Source: Chiua virens (taxonomy: Eukaryota; Basidiomycota; Agaricomycetes; Boletales; Boletaceae). Taken from it: a stretch of DNA of 64,000 nt. The stretch is taken from contig JAHNUO010000007.1 in assembly GCA_019787685.1 (NCBI GenBank), positions 1,550,001-1,614,000 of the forward strand. Direction: 5' to 3'. Position 1 is the stretch's first letter; every line of letters begins with the position of its first letter. The position numbers and the translations under genes were made by a program. This document shows, piece by piece, positions 33,946-46,369 of the stretch. Below the pieces are notes generated by a model. It was not told the DNA's origin. It did no database searches and worked only from the letters and a program-made list of their open reading frames with translations.

Positions 33946-35698
33946 GATTTGTTAGACAACTAAACAGGAGAAAGTTGGTAACGAAGGGTGCATGGTGCGA
34001 TCGCAATAAAAGTACCATAGTAGGACACAAAATTTTGAGGTTGGCACAGGATGGTGAACGAGAAGCATTGGGACAGCCTCATGGCGCCAATCGAATGGAG
34101 TACATCGATATCTACCCGATATGATATTAACTCAGCACAAAACCTGATCATCCGATGGGCCCTTTAAATGCAATTAATGCTGATTAGGCATCACAGAAGA
34201 ACCCACCCTGTACCCTTCTAATTTTGTGCTTCTCTCTTCAGACCCTCTGCCCCAACTATGGCCGAGCATTGACATGCGACATGTCAGGTATACCGTGATG
34301 GTAACTCAAGCTGGAAGTAAGTATCCGAGTTCCAGTGGAGGATGTGCGGAGGGTGGGGAACGTGTTTTTGAGCATTCCTCTCAGAAAGTTGTGCCGGTCG
34401 GGGATTTCCGAGACTAGTACTGGCAAGCCCCGTCCCGGAACGGTTGCGTCGAGATCGTCAAGCTACTGCCAATGGAATATGGTATCCCTTTCACAGCGTA
34501 GTCTTGGAAAGCTTTAGTTAAGTGCGGTGCTGACTACGATGGCACTATCGTCTATTCAACAACACTATTGCTACATTCTGCGGGTCTGGCATGAAACACT
34601 GGCGGAGAGGATGATAATTCCGTGTCCAGGACTCCAGTGATCACAGCGATGAAACGCATACGTCGCCACAATCCAGGCGCGACGAGGACGCCAGGGACAG
34701 GCTGAAGAAGCTGCAAGACAATCCAGATCGTCAGCAAAGCGCAGAGAGAAGGGTGATGGAAAATCCATCCCTTGGGCGACCAAGAGCCGAAAAATGACCT
34801 AGGCAGTGAAGTGGCCGCACCGAACAACGTACCCACCTATCTGGAGTGCCATAGGAACGACAAGAACCAACGCGTCGACGAAACGAACGCACTAAGTCGA
34901 GATAAGCGACCAGAAGGAGATGGAAGTGAGGTGGACATACCAGGAGACATTGCGTGCACTACATGTGACGCACACACACCAGACAGTCCCGCCAACCTCC
35001 CGGAGGTCCTCAGGAGTAATGCGAACGATGCTGACGCACATATGAGCGCAGCAGAGGTCGAGGTCGAGGTCGAGGTCACCTCGAGGGGAAGAGGAAGAAC
35101 AACCCAGCTGTGAAGATTAACATCGGGCGGCGAGAAGAGCGCAATAGACTAGAAGCCCCAGGACGCGAGACGCGAGACGGCAAGAGACGGTGTCGAAACG
35201 AAGGCGTGGAGTCGAGTTGAAAGCCCAGGAGGGCAGGAGGTGGTCCCGGTGGAATTGAGAAACATCGAGCTTGAAGCGCAGCACCAGACGGAGAATAAAT
35301 GGGTCGAATACGATGGGAGAGGAGGGCAGAAGGACCGAGCAACGATGAACGTACGCTGCGGCTCAAGACGAGTCAAGATGTCACTAGCATTGCTAGCTGA
35401 GCAGGAGAGTCAGCACTGGTGAGGTACGCAAAGCGCAAATGTACGCAGCAGTGTCATTACACCATTCCCAGACAGCCCAGACAGCCCCAACACCATCCGA
35501 GCCCTCCACGTGCTTGAGGACAAATCAAAACGCGAAAGCAGTCAGTCAGAGGCTCAGAGCCAAAATTATACGGTCGCATGAAGATCAATCCGGATGCCCC
35601 ACGTCCGAACACGGCTTTGGGGGCGTGGACTCGGAAAGACTCACGTCGCGTTGATGCAGGACATACTTTTGTTCCCCATTTTGTGGAGCTGGAAGAAA
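33946..35698. other. Region with weak ORFs, no recognised gene
   Basis: A hydrophilic plus frame (34772-35113, 113 aa) with an Asp/Glu/Val run encoded by a GAGGTC hexamer repeat near 35056-35080 is the best candidate but has no family match or clear exon partners. Both strands have competing ORFs. Confidence 0.4.
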
Positions 35699-36004
35699 TC
35701 ATGTACGAGGAAATGACATTGAAAGAATGAAGAACGTAAAGATACCGATAAAGAACACTGGCAGGACTACGAAGAATCCCAAGGACTCTCCAAGCCCGCT
35801 GTCTACAACCACACATCTAACATCTGCGTTTTAACCCTATTAGCGTCCAAGAAAATTACAATATATGTGAAACTCACAAGGTTGGGATGGATCGTCAAGC
35901 GTCAGAACAAGGTCATAGTCACCAACAGCGGGTCTTGACAAGTAACACTTTTTATCCCACGCTTCCGAAAGACGAATGAACCATCTGTGGCCAGCCGTCG
36001 TGGC
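35699..36004 (-). CDS. Possible two-exon fragment with a C-terminal membrane helix
   Basis: Candidate exons 36004-35878 and 35823-35699 joined by a 54-bp GT-AG intron in phase. The first gives GHRWFIRLSEAWDKKCYLSR and DYDLVLTLDDPSQP; the second gives one hydrophobic helix (FFVVLPVFFIGIFTFFILSM) and a stop. A 3' splice site (TATATCAG) precedes 36004, so upstream exons are expected but were not found. It may be a relic or the end of a small membrane protein. Confidence 0.3.
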
Positions 36005-36120
36005 CTGATATACGGAAGAAATTTGATGACATTCGATACAGATAGATATATACAATTGAATGGAACTCGAATCAAAGACACATTTAGACACTGAAAGTAG
36101 TCAAAAGCCCAGCGTTCGAC

Positions 36121-39100
36121 CTAATAGCCTTCCAGGAAGGATTCAAGAATAACCTTCGTTCTCACCACCATCAACGTTTCCTTCTTTCCGGATTCCAGCT
36201 GCATCCGCTTCGTAAGCCCCAGATGAGTTGAGCAAACCACCTTCTGGCCTTTTGCCGCTCTACGAGGAGTTTTGTCGTTATCATCCACGTCCTCTTCCAT
36301 TGTATCCTCCTCAAAGATCTGAGGGGGATGGGCAGCCAAAACTGCGAAGTCACTCGACACAACCTCCCCGATCATCTTACCAAATTTCACGGCCAGAGAG
36401 ATGATGCCCGATACTTTGTTTTTGAACTTGGACGAAAGCTTTGATTTGGCGTCGGAAGCAGAGACGGCGCAACCAGCTACAAGAACAATGTCGGACAGGC
36501 CCTCCACCACAGCCTCGATGAGGATGTCGCTGTCACTAGTAGAATTGTGCGCGATATAGGCACGCGTAAGGGACCGCCAACGGCCAGATACCGTTTGTGT
36601 CTCTGTTCAAGCAATTTCAGAACAACAGTACATGTGTTGAAACTAGTTTCTTACCTTTTATTTGCATTCGATCGTATATCTCACTGATGAAATCGTTATG
36701 TTCTTTCTTGAGGGTCCACGAGGATATGATCCAGCTCAAGTGATCGGAAAGATAAGCCTGGAACGCAATTTGAAGATACAGAGCCAGTTCGTCTGTCGGC
36801 TCCAAGCAACTAGCCAGGGCTTGACCAATCGAGTCGGAAACCCTCGCCTTTGCAGAGACTAGTTCTTTGGTCACCTTCGCGTGCGGCTGGAATCCTTCGA
36901 GCATGAAGTCGGCGATGATTGTTGTGCTATGGTGGACCTCTGCGTTCAGCTTCTGCAGCGCCTGAATAATCACTGTGTCCGCATAATTGTCCGCACTGGT
37001 GACGAAGGGTTGCACGTCGTCTAATTGAGTCTGGGCGGACTTGAGTGCCGTTAAGTGTTTCTCATGCTCATCTTTCAGCGCGACGAGTCGGCTTTCCAGG
37101 GCTGTGACCTCTTTGTCTCTGTTTGCGAGCTCAGTTGCTAGGTTTTGCGCTCGCTCCTTGTCGACGCGCATCCAGCCATCGACTATACTGGCGAGATCGG
37201 GGAGGGCGACATTATCTGCTGCATTGGTGAGGTCTGGTTTATCCGTTGTTCACTAACTCTGCTCAAGTGGCGTACTTACCATCTGGAGTGGGCTCCTTCA
37301 TAGTCGGAGTAGCCAGCAACTTGCGCCAAATTTCCTCCAATTCTGCACGAGCGCGCCTGAGCTTCTCCAATCTAGCAGAGTCTGCGCCCTTCCATTGCTC
37401 GAGCTGGTCTTTGAGAGTGGCGACCATGTGATCCCTATCTTCTCCAAGGGCCAAGGCGTCGTGGAGTTGCTGACGAAGAGAGTCCAGCTGCGTCAACTGT
37501 ACTTCGCAACGCTGCTGGAACTCGGTGAGGTGGGAAGATGAAGTGGACAAGTCGCGGTGGAACTGCTTTAGTTTCTCGTCTGCGATTACCAACTCTTCCG
37601 CTTTCGCAGCATCTGAAAGCTTCCACTGGTCAATTTGGGAAGTAAGGTTCGCTGACTCCGATGCGTGGCGCTGCTGGTCTTCGAGGGTTTGAGCGGATGA
37701 TACGGCTAGATCGTGGCGAAGCTGCTCGAGGACGTTCGATACCGCGGCCAGTTCCTTTGCTCTATCAGTGGCCGAACGCTCCCAGTCCTCGCTTCTAGAG
37801 GTGAGTTCAGTTAACTCCGTCGTGTGGCGCTTGTGGTCCTCGACAATCTGATTGGTAGATGCCACTAGGTCGCATTGGAGCTTGTCGAGCTCCTTGCGTA
37901 CCATTGTGAGCTCCTCCGCTTTGCCAGCGTCTGAAAGTTTCCAGTGCTCGATCTGAGCTTTGAGAGCGGTAACCGCGCGATCTTTATTGCCACTGAGGGA
38001 CGTTATGGTTTCTAACTGCCCGTGAAGAGAGTCAAGTTGCGCTGACTGTGTCTTGTTGCGTTGCTCGAGCTCGATGATGAGAGAAGACGACATAGACTGG
38101 TCCCGTTCGAGCCGCATGATCGTTTCACGAGTGGCGGCAAGTTCTGCAGATTTGGTGGTATCTGAACGTTTCCACTCCTCAAGCTTAAAAGTATACTCGG
38201 CTGACACTGTCGTGTAGCGTTGTTGCACATCGGCGATCTGAGTGGCGGACGTAGCCAGGTTGGAACGGAGCTGCTCAAGGTCACGGTGCGCAGTGCTTAG
38301 TTTCTCCACCTTTGCAGCATCCGACCGTTTCCACTCTTCCACCTGGGCAGTAAGCTCCGCTGACTTCGCCGAATGACGCTCTTGGTTCGCGATCAAATCG
38401 CGACGCAGCTGCTCGAGATCGTGGCGAGTGGCGATGAGTTCCTCCGCTTGAGCAGCGTCTTTGAGTTTCAACTGCTCAATTTCAGCGATGTGAGTGGCGA
38501 TCATGCCATTTTTCTCTTCTATAGATGATGACGCGGCCTGGAGTACTTCATGGAGAGAGTTAAGCTTCGCCGACGATCGCTCGATCCTTTCGTGCGCCAA
38601 CGTGAGCTCCTTGGCTTTGGTGACCGTTGAGTACATCATTCCTCGAACTCGAACGTGAACTCACCTGAATCTGCCGCATGGTGCTGCTGGTCAAGACGAA
38701 GCTGGTGGAGGTCTCTGCGTGCGATATCGAGTCCCTCTGATTGTGTCTCGTTACGCCGCTCGAGCTGGTCGATTCTTTCGTATGCCGAAGAAAGCTCCTG
38801 TGTTTTGCTGACATCTGAACGCTCCCACTCCTCGAACTTGGAAGCGAGCTCGGCTATCTCTGTCGCGTGGAGCTTCTCATTCTCCTGTGTCTGCGTCAAT
38901 GACGTGGATAGTGCGTGCCGGGCCTGATCGAGCTCATTGCGCGTGACGGTCAGTTCCTCTCCTTTGTTAATGTCGGCAAGTTTCCGCTGTTCAATTTCGG
39001 CGGAGAGGTTGGCCACATCGCAATCTCTTTCTTTGCCATACGACGAAGCCTTCTCATACTGCGCACGGAGAGAATCGATAGTCGCCGAAAGCTTCAGAAT

Positions 39101-42100
39101 TTGTTGGTCGAGTTCGGTGATGCGTGAAGAGGAGGTGGTATTGAGTTGCTGAAGCTGCGCAAATTGCTCCCGCACATCGATGAGCTCTTGCACTTTGGCA
39201 GCATCTGATCCCTTCCACTTTTCCATTCTGGAAGTAAGGTCCGCCGACTCTGTCGCACGCCGCCGTTGCTCCTCGGCAATCTGATCCGTGGACGCAGCCA
39301 GACCGCGACGGAACTCATCAAGTTCCTTGCGTAATCCGATGATCTCTGCTGCCTTGCGACCGTCTGCTCGCTTCCACTTCGCGATTTGTTCGTTCAGGGT
39401 GGCGACCGCACGATCTCGGTCCTTTCCAACTGATGACATGGCCGCAAGCTGCTCGCGGAGAGAGCCGAGCTCTGCTGACCGACTTTTGTCATGTTGCTCG
39501 AATTCGATGATGCGTGAAGAGGAGGTAGACTGCTGGTTCTCTAAGGACGCAATTTTCTCACGTGCCGTGGTGAGATCCTGAGCTTTGGTGCTATTCAAAT
39601 GCTTCAACTCCTCGAGCTCGGAGGCGAGCGCAGCTGACTCTGTCGCGTGGCGTCGCTGAGCATCGGCGATCTGAGTGATGGACGCAGCCAGGTTGGAACG
39701 GAGCTGCTCGAGGTCGTTCCCAGTGGTGACGAACTCTTCGGTTTGAGCAGTGTATTTGGATTGCCACTTTTCGATTTCAATATTCTGAGTGGCGATGATG
39801 CAATCTTTTTCTTCCATAGATGATGATGTGACTTGGAATCGATCACGAAGAGAGTCGAGTCCTGTCGATAATCGGTTGATCCTCTCGAGTGCCGACGCGA
39901 GCTCCTTGGCTTTGGAGACGTTTGAGCACATCTACTCCCCCAGCTCGAACGTGAACTCACCTGACTCCTCCACATAGTGCTTGCCATTAGTGACGTCAAG
40001 ACGGAGCCGGTCGAGGTCCTTCTGCGCGATACCGAGTTCCTCTGTCTTCGTCTCGATTTCCGTAGTAAGTTGGACGATCGTGAGATCTTTGTGGACATCA
40101 TTGGATGACACGACCTTGAGTTCTTCGCGGAGAGAGGTGAGCTCCGCCGACAAGATCTCGCAACGCTGCTGAAGCTCCGAGACAAGGGAAGACGAGGTAG
40201 ACATGTCATTCTGGAGCTGCTCGAGTTGATGACGCGCAACGACGAGTTCGTCTGCTTTGGTTGCGCATGAATGCTCCCACTCCTCTACTCGATAGGTAAG
40301 CTCGGCTGACTCCGTTGCGTGACTCCGTTGGTCCTTGGCGATCTGATCGACGGATGCGGCTAAGTCGCGACGAAGCTGGTCGAGTTCCTTGCGGAGTACA
40401 ATGAGTTCCTCTGCTTTACCGGCATCTGCTCCTTTCCATTGCTCAATTTGAGCGTTGAGCTTGGAAACAGTACGATCTCTGCCTCCACTGACCGATGCCA
40501 CGGCTTCTAATTGCTCGCGAAGAGAGTGAAGTTGTGCTGATTGCGTCTCGTTACGCTGCTCGAGTTCGATGATCAAAGAGGATGAAGTATATTGGTTGTG
40601 GTCAAGCTCCTTGATTTTCTCATGTGCCGAGGCAAGCTGCTGTGCTGTTGTGACGTTTGAATAATATTCACCCTAAAAGCTTGACAGTGAACTTACCTGC
40701 CTCCGCTGCACGGCACAGCCGGTCGTTGACGGTTTCGGTTAGGTCTAGACGGAGCTGATCGAGGTCCTTGCATGCAACATTGAGTTGTTCGGTCTTCGTA
40801 GCATCCGAATCCTTCCATTGCTCGATTTCGGCGTTCAGATTGAATATCGTGCGATCTTTTTCATCGCCGCAGGATGACACAACTCGGAACCGTTCACGGA
40901 GAGAACTGAGCTTCCTCGACAGCGTCTGATCATGTTGCTCAAGTTCGGTGATACGGGAAGATGAGATTGACAACTCATGTCCAAGTCGCTCAAGCTGTTC
41001 GTTCGTAATAGCGAGCTCTTCCGCTTTGGCAGTATCTGAACCTTTCCACTCCTCGACCTCGGCAGCAAGCTTAGCTGATAGTGCCATGTGGCGTTCCTGG
41101 TCGTCAACGATATGGGCGGACGACACAGCTAGGTCGCGACGGAGCTGGTCAATGCTCTCTTGTGCGGCAGTGAGCTCTTTCGCCGCAGCGTCGGCTTTGG
41201 AGGATACGATAGCTACTTCCTTGCGAAGTTGCTCGAGGTCCTGGCGCGCAACAATGAGTTCCTCTGCTTTAGCGCCGTCTGCGAGTTTCCAATGCTCGAT
41301 CTGCTTGTTCAGGGTAGCCACAGTGCGATCCCTGTCTCCACTAAGTGACGACATGGCCTCGAGTTGGTCTTGGAGGAAGCGAAGTTGCATAGACAGTGTA
41401 TCATCACGCTGCTGGAGCTCCAGGATGAGAGAGGATGACGTGGACTCGTTGTGCTCGAGTTGCTCAATTTTGCCGTACGCCGAGGAGAGCTCCTGGGCTT
41501 TGCTGACGTCTGAACGCTCCCATTCCTCGAGCTTGGAAACAAGCTCAGCAGTCTCTACTTCATGGCCCCTCTGGTCCTCTTGTGCCTGTGTCAATGACGT
41601 GGATAGGGCGTGCCGGACTTGATCGAGTTCATTGCGTGTGACGGTCAGTTCCTCCCCTCTGGCGACATCTGCAAGTTTCCATTGCCCGATTTCAGCGGAG
41701 AGATTGGCCACGATGCGATCTCTTTCCTCGCCGTACGACGAAGCGGTCTCGCACTGCGCACGGAGAGAATTGAGGGTCGCCGAAAGCGTCTGATTTTGTT
41801 CGTCGAGCTCGACGATGCGTGAAGAAGAGGTGAAACTAACTTGCTGAAGCTGCGCAAATTGCTCCCGCACATCGATGAGCTCTTGCACTTTGGCAGCATC
41901 TGATCCCTTCCACTTTTCCATTCTGGAAGTAAGGTCCGCCGACTCTGTTGCATGCCGCCGTTGCTCCTCGGTAATCTGATCCGTGGACGCAGCCAGACCG
42001 CGACGGAGCTCATCAAGTTCCTTGCGCAATCCGATGATCTCTGCTGCCTTGCGACCGTCTGCTCGCTTCCATTTCGCGATTTGCTCATTCAGGGTGGCGA

Positions 42101-44400
42101 CCGCACGATCTCGGTCCTTTCCAACTGATGACATGGCCGCGAGCTGCTCGCGGAGAGAGCCGAGCTCTGCTGACCGACTTTTGTCATGTTGCTCGAATTC
42201 GATGATGCGTGAAGAGGAGGTAGACTGCTGGTTCTCTAAGGACGCAATTTTCTCACGTGCCGTGGTGAGATCCTGAGCTTTGGTGCTATTCAAATGCTTC
42301 AACTCCTCGAGCTCGGAGGCGAGCGCAGCTGACTCTGTCGTGTGACGTCGCTGAGCATCGGCGATCTGAGTGATGGACGTAGCCAGGTTGGAGCGGAGCT
42401 GCTCGAGGTCCCGATGCGCCGCACTCAGTTTCTCTGCCTTTGCAGCGTCTGTCCGTTTCCACTCCTCCACCCGGGCGGTAAGCTCCGCTGAGGTCGCCAC
42501 GTGACGCTCTTGGTTCGTGATCGAATCGCGACGCAACTGCTCGAGGTCGTTGCAAGTGGCGATGAGTTCCTCTACTTGAGCAGCGACTTTGTGTTTCAAC
42601 TGCTCGATTTCAGCGATGTGAGTGGCGATTATGCCATCTTTCTCTTCGATAGATGACAACGCGACCTGGAATCGATTACGGAGGGAGCTAAGTTTCTTAG
42701 CTAACTGCTGGGTTTTCTCTTGCGCTTCGGAGAGTTCCTTTGCTTTTGAGATGCCTGAGCAAGTCTACTCCTCAAGAATGAACACGAACTTACCTAACTC
42801 CGCAGCATGGCGTTGTTCAAGGGCGATATCTAGACGGACCCGGTCAACGTCCCTAAGCGCAGCGTCAAGTTCCTCCATCTTCGCAACATCCAATTGCTTG
42901 CATTCCTTGATTTTGGCAGCGAGACTGGCAATCGTACGATCCTTGTCGTCGCCGCTCGAAGAAACGACCTGGAGTCGCTCACGGATAGAGGTGAGCTCGG
43001 TCGACAGCATTTCATCTTGCTGCTGGAGCTTGGTGACGAGAGACGATGAGGTGGATAGGTCGTGCTGAAGTTGCTGAAGTTGCTCGTGAACGGCGGCGAG
43101 CTCCTTTGCTTTAGTGGCCTCTGAAAGCCCACACTCTTCGACTTGGGAGATGAGCTTCATTGATTCCGCTTCGTGATGTTGCCTGTCTTTCAGAGCCTGA
43201 TCTGCAGACGCGGTTAGGTCACGACAGAGCTGGTCAAGATCCTTGCGTAATGCGATGATTTCCTCGGCCTTGGCGTGGTCCGCTAGCTTCCAACAGTCAA
43301 TCTGTTCGTTGAGGGAAGCGACCGTGTGATCCCTGTTCTCACTCAGCGACGAGATGGCTGCTAGCTGCTTGCGTAAAGAATCGAGCTCCATCGACTGTGT
43401 CTTGTCGTGCTGCTCGAGCTCAATGATGCGTGAAGACGCTGTGGCCAGCTCTTTCGATTTGACAGCGTCTGAACGTTCCCACTCCTTGAGACCGTTGCGC
43501 GCGGAAGTGAGTTCTTGCACTGTAGTACGTAGCTCGGAGGATGCAGCATCAAGTTCGCCACGAAGCCGCTCAAGATCTTTGGAAGTCGTCTCAAGCTCCC
43601 CAATTTTGGTGGCACCCAACTGCTTCCATTCCTCGACCTCGGACACGAGAGAGGAGACATCTTGGTGTTTGTGGGTCAACTCGTCCCGAAGCTGGTCGCG
43701 TAGAGAACCGAGTTCTCCGTTTTCTTCGCGCATGGCAAGAATTGTACGATCCCTTTCATCAATCACGGATGCCTTGGCTTGGAGTTCATTGCGCGCTAAG
43801 GCGAGTTCGTGCTCAAGTTTTTCAATCTGAATGGACGCGATGGAAAGGTCTGGGCTAGCACGGTTCCACTGCTCAACGTCATCTTCAAGGGACCCGTTAT
43901 TCGTGAATTGAGTATCGTCAGGTTGGGGTCTCCGGGGAAGGTTCCTTTCTCGATAGAATGACGTCTTCCTCTGAACTCCTACTTCAGCCAGTGACCCCCA
44001 CTCGCGTCGCTGTTGGCGGAGAGTAGTTGGAAAGGAAATGGAGGGTCCGTCTTGCTCCCCGACTGGGGTAATGGTCCGCTCATATCGCTATTGGAGAACG
44101 ATTCTCATCAGCCAACATTCCACCGGAATCCATGTCTCGTTACCTCATCGATGTGAACCTCGGCTTCTTCTATCGGTATCTTGGTAGCACTCGTGGATTC
44201 AGAATCGTGATTTAGATCGAGTGTTGACTGTTCTGTAGTTTCCGGTGGTGCTGGCTGACGCTGGAAAGTGGATTAGAATATTGTCCTTATCCACGATGTG
44301 CCTGTTCGCATACCTGGTAAGCTTTTCTTGGTTGTTTCGATTCCCCGTCAAACGTGTCGCCCAGGGACGACGAAGGAAACAGGGACGTGAGGCGGAGCAT
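36121..44400 (-). CDS. Giant coiled-coil protein with the shared C-terminal domain, paralog 2 (2,621 aa)
   Basis: Nine exons in one closed frame: 44400-44314, 44260-44144, 44087-42794, 42754-40697, 40644-39961, 39909-38665, 38614-37280, 37218-36655 and 36602-36121. About 2,200 residues are heptad-rich coiled coil made of reiterated units (typical cores: EEWKRSDAAKAEEL, LEQLRRDL, STSSSRIIELEQ, SLREQL, DRDRTVATLN). Introns 3 to 8 are all phase 1; exons 4, 6 and 7 restart with the same block (AKEL...SSSxEEKDxIIAT), so the gene grew by exon duplication. The C-terminus (LYLQIAFQAYLSDHLSWIIS, SGRWRSLTRAYI, LSDIVLVAGC, KVILESFL) matches paralogs at 29591 and 51135. No motor, ATPase or membrane helix was seen; it is not an SMC protein because Walker motifs are absent. 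A scaffold role is inference. The first two exons are the least certain. Confidence 0.75.
39146..39718 (-). repeat. Near-identical internal duplication, copy in exon 6
   Basis: About 573 bp matching 41841-42413 with about 13 differences by hand count, all transitions. Encodes one coiled-coil stretch. Confidence 0.85.
41841..42413 (-). repeat. Near-identical internal duplication, copy in exon 4
   Basis: Partner of 39146-39718, 2,695 bp away in the same orientation inside the same gene. Confidence 0.85.
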
Positions 44401-46369
44401 ACCCGCAAACGTAACGGCGCCTGGAAGAGTGAGTATTATTAGGAAGCTTTTTGCAAGCGGAAGATTGGTGACGCACTCTATGCGACAAGAATATGTACAA
44501 ACTATTGATCTACCGAGAACATTCTAGTGAGCAGGCTATATATCAGAAATATGGTTGATATCCACGCACGCAATCCCTGTGAATATGTGGTGGGAATATG
44601 GGCTGAGGGCTCGACATTGGCGCTAATCGCAGGGTGGTGGTGAACCATTCATCATTGCATATCGAACCCCATACACGAGGCACTGAGTCTTCAACACGAT
44701 GCTGATCAGATGTGGACTTGACAGGAAGTTTCCCTGTGATTATCTGCGAGCGCCTGGAGATAGCCACAGCCATATGTAGCAGGATTGCAAAACGAACCCC
44801 TGCCGAATAGCTCCCCGCCTAACCAGACGTTTTCGATGTGACAACTCAGTGTGCCACTGTCAACCCAAGCATCCCCGCTCAGAGAATAGCTGGGAAGTGG
44901 GTTAAATGTTGGAATGAACCGTCATTCGAAAAAACAATGAATCACCTAAGTGACACTGACGCCTTCGGGCTGCGCCTCATGAAAGTCGCTGTGGCGCTTC
45001 ACCTGGACGATAACAGCTAGTGACTCGGCAGAACTAGCATACCGTCACCACGTGTGTGCGAGATCTCCAGTGTGTTTGATGAGCTGCAAAAATTTAACAC
45101 AAGGTTTGGTTCAAAGCCTCCGACGAGTCGCGAAAATGGAAGATCGAAAAAATCTGATCGAATCATACTTGCAGCATGTATTATTGACAATTCAACACAG
45201 CCCGCCAGGACGAGCGTCAAAAGGCTGTTCAGGAAGTGTGATTTGGCCGCGAAGCTGAACGCTCTGAATTCAATGAGAACTTCTAGAATCTATATGAGAG
45301 TCAGTTGTACCGGAACCCCCGGAAACTTCCAGCAGTTCCACGCATAGAAGAAGCTCCTTACTCCGCCGCTCCTGACACAGCCGCAACAGAAAAGCCCACT
45401 GAGTCCCAACGTACAGCGGTATGGAAGTCCCTGGATGAGAGCTTCAAGTTTTGCAGGCTCGAAACCGCTGCCTATCCCGCCCCTTCACCTGTCCCTGTGT
45501 GTACTGATACTATCCTACTGGAGCCCGACCCCAATCCAATCCGATACGACGTCAGTAACGGGTAGTAGTGTAAGTATGGATCCGAGAATGGGCTTTACGC
45601 CCATGGTTCGGGCGTAAATGAATCTCAGGGTTTTGACACCACTGGCACCATGTAATTTCCTAAGATGATCTAAATGAATCAGATGATTCCAAAATATTAA
45701 AAGGTACAAATCAATCCCTAGTATCGTACTAATCAGAGACAATGGATCCCTTCTGAACGGCTGGTTTCCTTGCTGTTACTGGCCCATCAGTGAAATATAA
45801 CCTTGTTCGAACGTTTATGTAAACCTTGCCCGGTGACAGTGGATCCCGGCCGTATCCAATGTATCATGCCACCTTCCATCATCCATCAAGTTCATTTCCA
45901 ACGGCTAGACTCAGCCTACGAGTATACCGGTGGGCCGGGAGGGATTTGTCCCGACCAAGATATTAAATGAAGATAGGTAAGCGCATACTTGCTGCCCGTT
46001 CATCACGCTGAACCCTACATAGATATCGAAGCATGTTCAGTATGTACTAGTTCTCACCACGGTGTTTTTTCTAGGGAAATACTGGCCACACAGGAAATTC
46101 GAGTCTACCACGTGGATGCCTCATTTTCTTATTGCTGTAGAATGGTCCGCCAGAGGGACGTGCTCACATGAAGATGAGCCTTTTAAGCATGCTCGTCCCC
46201 ATCCCTGTCGGACATTCGCCAGTCAGAATGTCACATCCAACACCTCCTTCAAATTCGTACCGGTGTGAAACCTGCCAAAGTAGATCCGCCTACCTCCAAC
46301 AAACCCGGCGACGACAAGGTGACTTTTGCGTGCATCACGATGCTCCGTAGTTGATTAGTTTGTGGACAG
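44401..46369. other. Region with possible short gene, not resolved
   Basis: Plus frames 45054-45347 (helical, basic) and 45305-45565 (Pro/Ala-rich, ends NPIRYDVSNG) overlap around an acceptor-like site near 45302 and may be two exons of one small gene, but phases could not be settled. 46168-46360 may hold the 5' exons of the DUF2235 gene. Confidence 0.3.

Noticed and set aside
38655..43830. Long plus-strand ORFs rich in Ser/Arg (for example 40948-41622)
   Set aside because: They are antisense shadows of the coiled-coil codons and repeat with the same unit.
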